Positions 17,041 to 24,023 of a DNA stretch of 45,568 bases are shown piece after piece. The translations under genes were made by a program, and so were the position numbers. The stretch is from DASYSL01 sp036003365 (GTDB taxonomy: Bacteria > Eisenbacteria > RBG-16-71-46 > DASYSL01), in assembly GCA_036003365.1 (NCBI GenBank), contig DASYSL010000129.1:1-45568 (forward strand), read 5' to 3'. Positions within the stretch are counted from its first letter, which is position 1, and the number at the start of each line of letters is the position of its first letter. The notes under the pieces are model-generated. The model searched no databases. It was given only the letters and a program-made list of their open reading frames with translations, and was not told the DNA's origin.

Positions 17041-17400
17041 GCATTCGCGGGGCTTGGAAGGGGAATGGTCATCAGTTCCAGAGCAGGTTGTCGTGCTGCA
17101 GAGCCCGCTCACTCGCTCCGGAGCAGACCAAAAGAGGTGCGCAGCGACTCGCTTTCTGCTGCAGGGCAACCAAGTGGTCCACTCCGGCCGACATGCGAGT
17201 AGGCGCAGGTGGACTACTCACTCGCCCCAGGGCGAGCGAGTGGTCCACTCGACGGCGATGGACCGTTCAGCCGACTGAGGCAGTCCGCCGCACGTGGGAG
17301 GGAAGCGGCCACCCGTTCCAGAGACATTCTCCGGCCGCGGGCCCACTCCCCCAAAGCGACGGAGTGGGCCTCTGGCGCATGCGGCGCGATGACCTCTCTT
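17041..17400. repeat. Palindrome-rich dispersed repeat region
   Basis: Non-coding stretch between the cupin terminator and the OmpA gene. Two related units start near 17054 and 17293; they share TTCCAGAG and align at 21 of 28 bases around it. A 40-base palindrome lies at 17209-17248. A perfect 10-base stem GGCCCACTCC / GGAGTGGGCC spans 17340-17370. Sequence around 41941-42060 on the opposite strand is a related copy: it shares the palindrome, GTTCCAG-GC-GGTT and GACCAAGTGG-type pieces. An open frame crosses this region, but its content follows the repeats and it has no plausible start. Confidence 0.7.
17209..17248. repeat. 40-base REP-like palindrome, copy 1
   Basis: Left arm GTGGACTACTCACTCGCCC (17209-17227), two-base centre, right arm GGGCGAGCGAGTGGTCCAC (17230-17248). 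It differs at 3 of 40 positions from the copy at 41941-41980. Confidence 0.9.
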
Positions 17401-17433
17401 GATCATCTGGCCCGGCGGATGGGCATGAAACGA

Positions 17434-17463
17434 AGAGGGCCGGTGCTCGCGCACCGGCCCTCT
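17434..17463 (-). terminator. Probable terminator of the OmpA gene
   Basis: Perfect 13-base stem AGAGGGCCGGTGC / GCACCGGCCCTCT with loop TCGC, starting 25 bases beyond the OmpA stop. In the minus direction it is followed only by a short T-run (CGTTTC), so termination may be partial. Confidence 0.6.
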
Positions 17464-17487
17464 CGCTGTGCTGCGCTGAAGGAGGAG

Positions 17488-19008
17488 TTACTCCTTCATG
17501 AGCATCTTCCGACGCTCCTTGTACTTCGTGATCTCTTCGGTGTTCAGGACCTTGAACTCGACGCGGCGGTTCTGCGCCATGCCGGCCTTGGTCTTGTTGG
17601 TGGCGATGGGCTTGCTCTCGCCGTAGCCGACCGCGGTGAGGTTGTCGGCCGTGAGCTGCGGATAGTGCGACGTGAGCCAGTCGCGCACCGCGTTCGCCCG
17701 CGCCTCGGACAGCGTCTGGTTCGCCGCGTTGGTGCCGCGCGAATCCGTGTGTCCGCCGATCTCGATCTTGAGCTGCGGCCACTGGATCAGGATCTTGCCG
17801 ATCTCGTTCAGGACGTTCTCGTCCCCCGGCAGGATGTCCGACTTTCCAGTGTCGAAGTTGATGTTGTGGACGGTGATGACGCCCTTGTCGAGGAGCTGGG
17901 TTTCCTTCTCCGTCACCTCGATCGGGCAGCCGTCCTTGTCCACGCGAGCGCCAGCCGGCGTATTCGGGCAGAGGTCCTTGTCGTCGCTGACGCCGTCACC
18001 ATCCGAGTCCTTCGGGCATCCGCGCTCGTCCACTGCCGTGCCCGCCGGGGTGTCCGGGCACTGATCCTTGTCGTCGGTCACGCCGTCGCCGTCGGAATCC
18101 TTCGGGCATCCACGCGCGTCCACCGCCACGCCCGCCGGGGTATCAGGGCACTGGTCGATGCCGTCGAGAACGCCGTCCTTGTCGCTGTCACTCGGGCAGC
18201 CGCGCGCATCGACCGTGGCGCCAGCCGGGGTATCCGGGCACTGGTCGACACCGTCACACACGCCGTCCTTGTCCGAGTCGATCGGGCAGCCGTCCTTGTC
18301 GACCCGGCAGCCGAGCGGCGTATCCGGACACTTGTCGGCCTTGTCCTTCACGCCGTCCTTGTCCGTGTCCTTGGTGCCGCCGAAGGCCAGGTTGATGCCG
18401 CCCGTGATGAGGAAGTTGCTGGTCGTCTTCCCGTCTTCGCCGGTGAAGTCGCCGTCGGAATCCTTCATCAGGATGTCCTTGCCCTCGAAGCGAAGCCCGG
18501 CCATGTCCGAAAGACGGAACAAAAGGCCGATGCCGCCGTCGTAGGCAAAGCGCTTGGCATCCGTGCCCGCGAGCACGCCAGCGTCGTCACCCGTGAATTG
18601 CAGCTGACCCGCGCCGGCCAAGATGTAAGGAACGACCGTCGCATCCGGAGCAAAGCGGAAGACGAGGTCGCCGCCGTAGTTCTTCGCCTTGAAGTTCGTG
18701 TTCACAGGAACGGCGAAGGCGGTGTCCAGCTCGGTGCTGACCTGGGTGTAGTGACCCTCGATCCCGAAGTGGCCGAAGTAGAGGCCCACTTTTCCACCGA
18801 ACCCGAGGTGATCCTTGAGGGGCGGATGGAAGTCGTTGCTGAACAGCATGTAGCCCGCGAAGGGATAGAGCTCGAACGAAGTCGCACTCGCCTGCGGGAC
18901 GGGCAGGAGTGCCACGCCGAGAGCGAGAGCGAGTACAACGACCGGAGTGCGGACCAACACGCGCCGACAGAGAGCGCCCGCCCCCGACCGCAGTGAGGAA
19001 CGACTCAT
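17488..19008 (-). CDS. OmpA family outer-membrane protein with TSP type 3 repeats
   Basis: A 506-residue outer-membrane protein linking the outer membrane to peptidoglycan. In order: signal peptide (cleavage near ASA, residue 42), an eight-strand-type beta-barrel (about 43-210, beginning SFELYPFAGYMLFSNDF), five thrombospondin type 3 calcium-binding repeats of the form DSDKDGVxDxxDQCPDTPAG (about 214-345), then an OmpA/Pal-like peptidoglycan-binding domain (INFDTGKSDILPGDENVL, GGHTDSRGTNAANQTLSEAR, NRRVEF). ATG at 19008 has GGGAGGTG 6 bases upstream. It has its own promoter and terminator. Among the surest calls in the window at family level. Confidence 0.95.
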   Translation of the reverse strand: MSRSSLRSGAGALCRRVLVRTPVVVLALALGVALLPVPQASATSFELYPFAGYMLFSNDFHPPLKDHLGFGGKVGLYFGHFGIEGHYTQVSTELDTAFAVPVNTNFKAKNYGGDLVFRFAPDATVVPYILAGAGQLQFTGDDAGVLAGTDAKRFAYDGGIGLLFRLSDMAGLRFEGKDILMKDSDGDFTGEDGKTTSNFLITGGINLAFGGTKDTDKDGVKDKADKCPDTPLGCRVDKDGCPIDSDKDGVCDGVDQCPDTPAGATVDARGCPSDSDKDGVLDGIDQCPDTPAGVAVDARGCPKDSDGDGVTDDKDQCPDTPAGTAVDERGCPKDSDGDGVSDDKDLCPNTPAGARVDKDGCPIEVTEKETQLLDKGVITVHNINFDTGKSDILPGDENVLNEIGKILIQWPQLKIEIGGHTDSRGTNAANQTLSEARANAVRDWLTSHYPQLTADNLTAVGYGESKPIATNKTKAGMAQNRRVEFKVLNTEEITKYKERRKMLMKE

Positions 19009-19071
19009 GAGTACACCTCCCTGTGCGCCGCGGGCGATCCGGCCCGACGGTCGCGACGTAGACCGGCCACC

Positions 19072-19101
19072 ACCCTAGGGTCTAGGTGAACTGAATGTCA
19101 A
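19072..19101 (-). promoter_or_regulatory. Promoter of the OmpA gene
   Basis: On the minus strand: TTGACA (perfect -35, plus-strand 19096-19101), 18-base spacer, TAGGGT (19072-19077). The ATG lies about 60 bases downstream. Confidence 0.6.
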
Positions 19102-19370
19102 CCGGAAGCGCCATTCTGGGAAAGCCGTTAGCTTTCTCTATTTCTTTGCTAGGCAATGAATTATGGCCTCGGGTCCGGACGCGTGGGAGGCGTTTTGGCC
19201 GTGGCTTCTCCAAATCTCGGATCACCGAAGTGGCGCGCAGGCGCCTGCTTGACCCTTCGCGGCGCGCGGAACGAGAATGGCGGCTTGCGGCTCTCCCGGA
19301 ATTTCACGCCCGCATTCCCGGTTCCATCGCCCTTCGCACGCCCCCCTCATGCGCTCGGAGGCCGCCCCGC
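19102..19370. other. Intergenic region before the HAD gene
   Basis: Contains an AT-rich patch (19120-19165) unusual for this genome, which may hold the promoter of the HAD-nnr genes, but no clear box pair was found. The frame of the HAD gene stays open back to 19095 without coding character. Confidence 0.4.
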
Positions 19371-20069
19371 TTGATCCGCGCCATCATCTTCGATCTGGAC
19401 AATACGCTCACCGACTTCATGCGCATGAAGGAGGCGGCGATCGAGGCCGGCATCGACGGCATGCTCGACGCCGGGCTCGTGCTCGCCAAGGACGAGATCC
19501 GCCGGCGCATCTGGGAGGTCTACCGGCAGGAGGGCATCGAGTATCAGCAGGTGTTCGACCGCGTGCTCGACGTCGAGGGCGTGATCGATCCCAAGATCCT
19601 CGCCGCCGGCATCGTGGCCTACCGTCGCGCCCGCGCTTCCACCCTGGTTCTCTATCCGCACGTTCAGTACACGCTGCTCGAGCTGGTCAAGCGCGGGCTC
19701 TCGCTCGCCGTCGTCTCCGACGCGCCGCGCGCCCAGGCCTGGCTGCGCCTCGCCTCGCTCCAGCTGCACAATTTGTTCGATCACGTCGTGACCTTCGAGG
19801 ACACGGGCAAGCGCAAGCCGAGCCCGGAGCCGTTTCAGAAGGCCCTCGATCTCTTGGGCGTGGGTCCCGGCGAAGCGCTCATGGTGGGCGATTGGGCCGA
19901 GCGCGACATGGTGGGCGCGTCCCAGCTCGGCATCCGCACCGTGTTCGCGCGCTACGGCGACACCTTCGGCACGCAGGAATCGGGCGCCGACTTCGAGCTC
20001 GCCGACATCATGGATCTGCTCGGCATCGTGGACCGGCTGAACGAAGGCACCAAGGTGACGGGGCGGTGA
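19371..20069 (+). CDS. HAD superfamily hydrolase
   Basis: A 232-residue phosphatase-like protein of the haloacid dehalogenase superfamily (subfamily I with a helical cap). Motif I is IIFDLDNTLTDF (nucleophile Asp 8, general acid Asp 10), motif II is the Ser in LAVVSDAPRA, motif III is the Lys in TGKRKPSPEPF and motif IV is MVGDWAERDM. The TTG at 19371 is chosen because motif I then starts at residue 5, as is normal, and CGGAGG is 9 bases upstream; longer starts add a non-conserved Arg-rich leader. It overlaps nnr by 4 bases. Substrate unknown. Confidence 0.88.
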   Translation: MIRAIIFDLDNTLTDFMRMKEAAIEAGIDGMLDAGLVLAKDEIRRRIWEVYRQEGIEYQQVFDRVLDVEGVIDPKILAAGIVAYRRARASTLVLYPHVQYTLLELVKRGLSLAVVSDAPRAQAWLRLASLQLHNLFDHVVTFEDTGKRKPSPEPFQKALDLLGVGPGEALMVGDWAERDMVGASQLGIRTVFARYGDTFGTQESGADFELADIMDLLGIVDRLNEGTKVTGR

Positions 20070-21673
20070 GCCGGCTCATTCTCACCGCGGCCGAGATGCG
20101 CGAGGCGGACGCGCGGGCCACGCGCGAATGCGGTCTCTCGGTCGAGCAGCTCATGGAGCGCGCGGGCGCCGGCGCGCTCGCGGCCATGGAGCGCCACTTC
20201 GGCGATCTCTACGGCTATCGCGTGGCCATCGTGTGCGGCAAGGGTCACAATGGCGGCGATGGTCTCGTGCTCGCGCGCCTGCTGGCCGAGCGCGGCGCCG
20301 ACGTGCACGCGGCTCTGGTGGCCCCGCGCGGCGATCTCGATGGCGTGGTCGCCGCCATGGCCGCGCGCTTGATCGAGACCCGGGCCTCGGCGTTCGAAGA
20401 GCACGCGAGCCCGGGATCGATCGCCGGATTCATCGCCGGAAGGAACTGGGACTTCGCCGTCGACGCGCTGCTCGGCACCGGAAGTCGCGGGGCCCCGAGC
20501 GGCGCCTACGCCGGCGCGGTCGCCGGGCTCAATGAAGCGCGCGAACGCGGCACGCGCGTGGTGGCGCTCGATCTGCCCACCGGCGTCGACGCCGACACGG
20601 GGGCGGCGCACGATCCCTGCGTGAGCGCCGATCTCACGGTCACCTTCGCCTGCCTGAAGCGCGCTCACGTGTTGTATCCGGCGCGCGCGCATGCCGGCGC
20701 GATCGCGGTCGCCGACATCGGCATCCCCGAGGCCGCGGTGCGGGCCACCGGGTCGACTCTCGAGCTCTTCACGGCGCGGGCCGCGGCGGCCCTGGTTCCC
20801 GAGCGCGCCGCCACCGCGCACAAGGGCTCCGTCGGACATGGAGTGGTGGTCGGCGGGTCGCCCGAGCTCATCGGTGCCGTTACTTTGTGCGCCCAGGCCG
20901 CGGTGGCGGCGGGCATCGGCCTTCTGGTGGCCGCGGTGCCGCGCTCGCTGCAAGCCAGCGTGCACGCGCGGGTCAGCGAGCCGATCACCTTTGCGCTCGA
21001 GGAGACGAGCGAGGGGAGACTGGCGCGCCGCGCGGTGCCGGCGCTCCTGGAGCGCGTGCGCGGCGTGGCCGCGATCGCGGTCGGGCCCGGCCTCGGCCAC
21101 GAGCCCGAGACGGTGGATGCGGTGATGGCGGTGCTCGAGGGTTCCGAGACGCCGCGCGTCGTCGACGCCGACGGATTGAACGCGCTCGCCCTGTCGCGCG
21201 GCTGGAAAGAGAAGCTGGGCGCCCACGCGGTGCTCACGCCACATCTCGGCGAGATGTCGCGGCTCACCGGCGTGGGCGCGGCCGAGCTCGAAGCCGACCG
21301 CCTCGAGAGTGCCAGGCGCTGGGCGCGCGAGTGGGGTGCGGTGGTCGTGCTCAAGGGCGCGCCCACCGTGACCGCGGCGCCCGACGGATACGTCAGCGTG
21401 AATGCCAACGGCAATCCCGGGATGGCGTCGGCCGGCATGGGCGACGTGCTCACCGGCTGCGTGCTGGCGTTTCTGGCGCAGGGTTTGTCCGCGTACGACG
21501 CCGCACGGCTCGCGGTCTGGGTGCACGGGCGCGCCGGCGATCGCGTGGCCGAGCGGCACGGCATCGCGCTCTGCCGCGCGGGGCTCGTGGCGGCCGAGAT
21601 TCCGGCTACACTCGGCGAGCTGGCCACGCTCCAGGGACGGGGACCGCTCCCGCCGGCTCTGCCTTCTCTTTAG
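20066..21673 (+). CDS. nnr: Bifunctional NAD(P)HX epimerase/dehydratase
   Basis: Repairs hydrated, inactive NADH and NADPH. The N-terminal YjeF epimerase domain (about residues 1-215) shows VCGKGHNGGDGLVLARLL and ALDLPTGVDADTG. The C-terminal ribokinase-like dehydratase domain (about 225-520) shows AHKGSVGHGVVVGGSPELIG, VVDADGLNAL, LTPHLGEMSRL and the ATP/ADP-site motif GNPGMASAGMGDVLTG. The 535-residue length fits the fused bacterial enzyme. GTG start overlaps the HAD stop. Its last codons overlap the convergent acetyltransferase gene by 4 bases. Confidence 0.96.
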   Translation: MSRLILTAAEMREADARATRECGLSVEQLMERAGAGALAAMERHFGDLYGYRVAIVCGKGHNGGDGLVLARLLAERGADVHAALVAPRGDLDGVVAAMAARLIETRASAFEEHASPGSIAGFIAGRNWDFAVDALLGTGSRGAPSGAYAGAVAGLNEARERGTRVVALDLPTGVDADTGAAHDPCVSADLTVTFACLKRAHVLYPARAHAGAIAVADIGIPEAAVRATGSTLELFTARAAAALVPERAATAHKGSVGHGVVVGGSPELIGAVTLCAQAAVAAGIGLLVAAVPRSLQASVHARVSEPITFALEETSEGRLARRAVPALLERVRGVAAIAVGPGLGHEPETVDAVMAVLEGSETPRVVDADGLNALALSRGWKEKLGAHAVLTPHLGEMSRLTGVGAAELEADRLESARRWAREWGAVVVLKGAPTVTAAPDGYVSVNANGNPGMASAGMGDVLTGCVLAFLAQGLSAYDAARLAVWVHGRAGDRVAERHGIALCRAGLVAAEIPATLGELATLQGRGPLPPALPSL

Positions 21674-22254
21674 GAGGCGAGTCTCGCTTCGAGGTTCTTC
21701 TTCACGGCCGGCCATTCCGCTTCCAGCACGCTGTAATACACCGTGTCGCGGATGCGTCCCGATTCCGTGATGTTGTGATGGCGGAAGACGCCTTCTTCCT
21801 GGGCGCCGAGGCGGCGGATCGCGGTGCGCGATTGCTGGTTCAAGACGTCGGTCTTGAGCTCGACGCGGATGCAGCCCTCGACCTCGAAGGCGTGGCGCAG
21901 CATGAGGAGCTTGGCTTCGCTGTTGATGGCGGTGCGCTGCCACGGCTTGCCGATCCACGTCCAGCCGATCTCGGCGTGGCGATTCGGCTTGTCGATGTTG
22001 GCGAAGCGCGTGCTGCCGACCGGCTTGTGGTCGGCGCGCGAGCAGGTGGCAAAGGGAAGCGCCGTGCCGGCCCGCTGCCAGTCGAGCGCGAGGTTCAGAT
22101 AGCGATCGAGATCTTCACGCGTCTTGATCTGCGCCTGCGTCCAGCGCCACAGCTCGGGATCGCGCGCGATCTCCCACAGGCCGTCGAAGTGCGCGGGCGC
22201 GAGCGGCTCGAGACGCACGTGGCGTCCCTCGAGGACCAGGGGAGCGAACTCCAC
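21670..22254 (-). CDS. GNAT family N-acetyltransferase (RimJ/RimL-like)
   Basis: A 194-residue acetyl-CoA-dependent transferase. It begins with the RimJ/RimL-type LEGRHVRLEPLAPAHFDGLW. The core includes VGSTRFANIDKPNRHAEIGW and WQRTAINSEAKLLMLRHAF (acetyl-CoA-binding loop and helix), then RVELKTDVLNQQSRTAIRRL, where the Asn and following helix are typical. The C-terminus has GRIRDTVYYSVLEAEWP. GTG start, 11 bases after the thioredoxin stop, so probably one operon with it. The acceptor could be a protein N-terminus or a small molecule. Confidence 0.88.
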   Translation of the reverse strand: MEFAPLVLEGRHVRLEPLAPAHFDGLWEIARDPELWRWTQAQIKTREDLDRYLNLALDWQRAGTALPFATCSRADHKPVGSTRFANIDKPNRHAEIGWTWIGKPWQRTAINSEAKLLMLRHAFEVEGCIRVELKTDVLNQQSRTAIRRLGAQEEGVFRHHNITESGRIRDTVYYSVLEAEWPAVKKNLEARLAS

Positions 22255-22265
22255 GCGAGCTTCGC

Positions 22266-22592
22266 TTACGCGAGGTGCGGCTGGATGCGCTGCAGCAATT
22301 GATGCTTGGAGGCCGCGCCCACGACCTGGTCGACGACGCGTCCGTTCTTGAAGAGGATCAGCGTGGGAATGCCGCGCACGCCGTAGCGCGCCGGCACCGC
22401 AGGGCTCGAATCCACGTCCAGCTTGGTCACCTTGAGACGGTCGGCGTACTCGGTGGCCAGCTCATCGATGATGGGGGCGATCAGGCGGCAGGGACCGCAC
22501 CACTCGGCCCAGAAGTCCACCAGAACCGGAGTGCCGGACTGCAGGACCTCGCTTTCGAAATTCTGATCGGTGACCGACTTGGCATTGGACAT
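22266..22592 (-). CDS. trxA: Thioredoxin
   Basis: Cytoplasmic dithiol-disulfide oxidoreductase, 108 residues. The active site is WAEWCGPC with Cys 32 and Cys 35, followed by the family motifs KLDVDSSPAVPARYGVRGIP (cis-Pro) and LFKNGRVVDQVVGA. The ATG at 22592 is preferred over 22601, because GAGGGGG sits about 9 bases before the first and abuts the second, and because it gives the standard thioredoxin length. Confidence 0.96.
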   Translation of the reverse strand: MSNAKSVTDQNFESEVLQSGTPVLVDFWAEWCGPCRLIAPIIDELATEYADRLKVTKLDVDSSPAVPARYGVRGIPTLILFKNGRVVDQVVGAASKHQLLQRIQPHLA

Positions 22593-22718
22593 GCTGCTCA
22601 TCCCCCTCGATTGGACCCGGATACAAGACAACCGGCACGCGGCCGGACATCCCTTAGACGCGGCGCGGTGGGAAACGATGCGGTGGACGCCGGGCCCACG
22701 GTGAAGGCGGGCAAGGCC

Positions 22719-22748
22719 ACCGTAAGGGGCGCGTCCTGAGCCCGTCAA
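22719..22748 (-). promoter_or_regulatory. Possible promoter of the trxA operon (divergent)
   Basis: On the minus strand: TTGACG (plus-strand 22743-22748), 18-base spacer, TACGGT (22719-22724). Its -35 is one arm of the inverted repeat CCCGTCAAG / CTTGACGGG shared with the hflX promoter. The -10 is weak. Confidence 0.35.
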
Positions 22749-22781
22749 GAGAAGGGCCGTGAACGGTGGGCGCTCGCTCGC

Positions 22782-22811
22782 TTGACGGGCGAGAAGCCGC
22801 CTTCCTAGACT
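22782..22811 (+). promoter_or_regulatory. Promoter of hflX
   Basis: TTGACG (22782-22787), 18-base spacer, TAGACT (22806-22811). Same box and spacing as at 15324-15353. The -35 is in the right arm of the inverted repeat at 22741-22789. Confidence 0.6.
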
Positions 22812-22862
22812 TTCAGCGATTCCCAACGTCCCTGATCACGCACCTCTGGAGGACCTTCGGCC

Positions 22863-23987
22863 ATCCCATACTTCCCCACGCAGACCCGGCGCGAGCGCGC
22901 CATCCTGGTCGGTCACGGCGGCGGACGCGCCGCCCATGGACATCCGTCGCTCGCCGAATTGGAGCGCTTGGCCGACACCGCGGGCGGCGTGGTCGTCGAC
23001 CGGCTGATTCAGCGTCGCGGCCGTCCTCATCCGGCCACCTTTCTCACCAAGGGAAAGCTCGAGGAGCTGACCGCGCTCGTGGCCGCGCGCGAAGCCGACC
23101 TCGCGGTGTTCGATGAGGATCTCTCGCCGGCGCAGGTCCGCCACTTGGAAAAGCAGCTCAACGTGCGCGTGCTGGACCGTTCGGAGCTCATCCTCGACAT
23201 CTTCGCCAAGCGCGCCCGCACGCGCGAGGCCAGGCTGCAGGTGGAGCTGGCCCAGCTGCAGTACACGCTGCCGCGGCTCACCCACATGTGGCAGCACCTG
23301 TCGCGCACCGGCGGCGGCATCGGCACGCGCGGACCCGGCGAGACCCAGCTCGAGGTCGACCGGCGTCGCGCCCGCGAGCGCATCGCGCGGCTCAAGGACG
23401 CGCTTTCCCAGGTGGAGCGCGAGCGCGAGACGCAGCGCAAGTCGCGTCGGCGCGAGTTCCGCATCGCCCTCGTGGGCTATACCAACGCCGGCAAGAGCAC
23501 GTTGTTCAACGCGCTCACGCGCGCCGCGGTGCCCACCGAGGATCGCTTGTTCGCGACCTTGGATGCGACCACGCGGCGCATGGCGCTGCCGCCGGTGAAC
23601 GGGGGCAAGCCGCGCGCCATCCTGGCCACCGACACGGTGGGCTTCATCCGCAAGCTGCCGCACCATCTCGTGGCCTCGTTCCGCTCCACGCTCACCGAAA
23701 CGTTGGAAGCCGACCTGCTGGTGATCGTCGCCGACGCCGCCGACCCCGAGATGGAGTCTCAGCTCGAGGAAGTCGAGCGCGTGCTCGACGATCTCGGGGC
23801 CGCCGGGCGCCCGCGCCTCCTTCTCTTCAACAAGATCGACCGGCTGCCGGGCGAGGAAGAAATCCTCGGGCTCCGCGCCCGCTTTCCCGAAGCGCTGTTC
23901 CTCTCGGCGCGGGGCGGCGAGGGTCTCGACACGCTGCGCGCGCGGCTCTCCGCGGAAGCTTCCCGCAAACGAAACGAGGCGGCCTGA
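22863..23987 (+). CDS. hflX: GTPase HflX, apparently with an ATC start codon
   Basis: Ribosome-associated GTPase that splits stalled or stress-inactivated ribosomes. The N-terminal HflX domain reads RRERAILVGHGG, LERLADTAGG, KLEEL and DEDLSPAQVRHLEKQLNVRV. A helical linker has RTGGGIGTRGPGETQLEVDR. The G domain has GYTNAGKST (G1), DTVGFIRKLPHHLVASFRST (G3) and NKID (G4). Homology-like sequence extends upstream of the first canonical start in frame (TTG 22959), back to near 22863. No ATG, GTG or TTG exists between 22836 and 22959, but an ATC at 22863 lies 9 bases after a perfect GGAGGA (22848-22853). I therefore place the start there (374 residues). A sequencing error is the alternative. Confidence 0.85.
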   Translation: MPYFPTQTRRERAILVGHGGGRAAHGHPSLAELERLADTAGGVVVDRLIQRRGRPHPATFLTKGKLEELTALVAAREADLAVFDEDLSPAQVRHLEKQLNVRVLDRSELILDIFAKRARTREARLQVELAQLQYTLPRLTHMWQHLSRTGGGIGTRGPGETQLEVDRRRARERIARLKDALSQVERERETQRKSRRREFRIALVGYTNAGKSTLFNALTRAAVPTEDRLFATLDATTRRMALPPVNGGKPRAILATDTVGFIRKLPHHLVASFRSTLTETLEADLLVIVADAADPEMESQLEEVERVLDDLGAAGRPRLLLFNKIDRLPGEEEILGLRARFPEALFLSARGGEGLDTLRARLSAEASRKRNEAA

Positions 23988-23994
23988 GGCCGCC
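23978..23994. terminator. Hairpin overlapping the hflX stop
   Basis: GGCGGCC, TGA, GGCCGCC: the stop codon itself is the loop. It sits between the convergent hflX and subtilase genes and could act in both directions, but no T-run follows. Confidence 0.4.
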
Positions 23995-24023
23995 CCGCGT
24001 CGCCAGCTCGATTTCTCTTTCGA

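Noticed and set aside
16983..17402. 139-codon open frame with two similar peptide segments
   Set aside because: The internal similarity comes from DNA repeats; it starts within the terminator tail and has no ribosome site.
19952..21958. 668-codon open frame on the minus strand
   Set aside because: Antisense to nnr; no domain and composition typical of a shadow.
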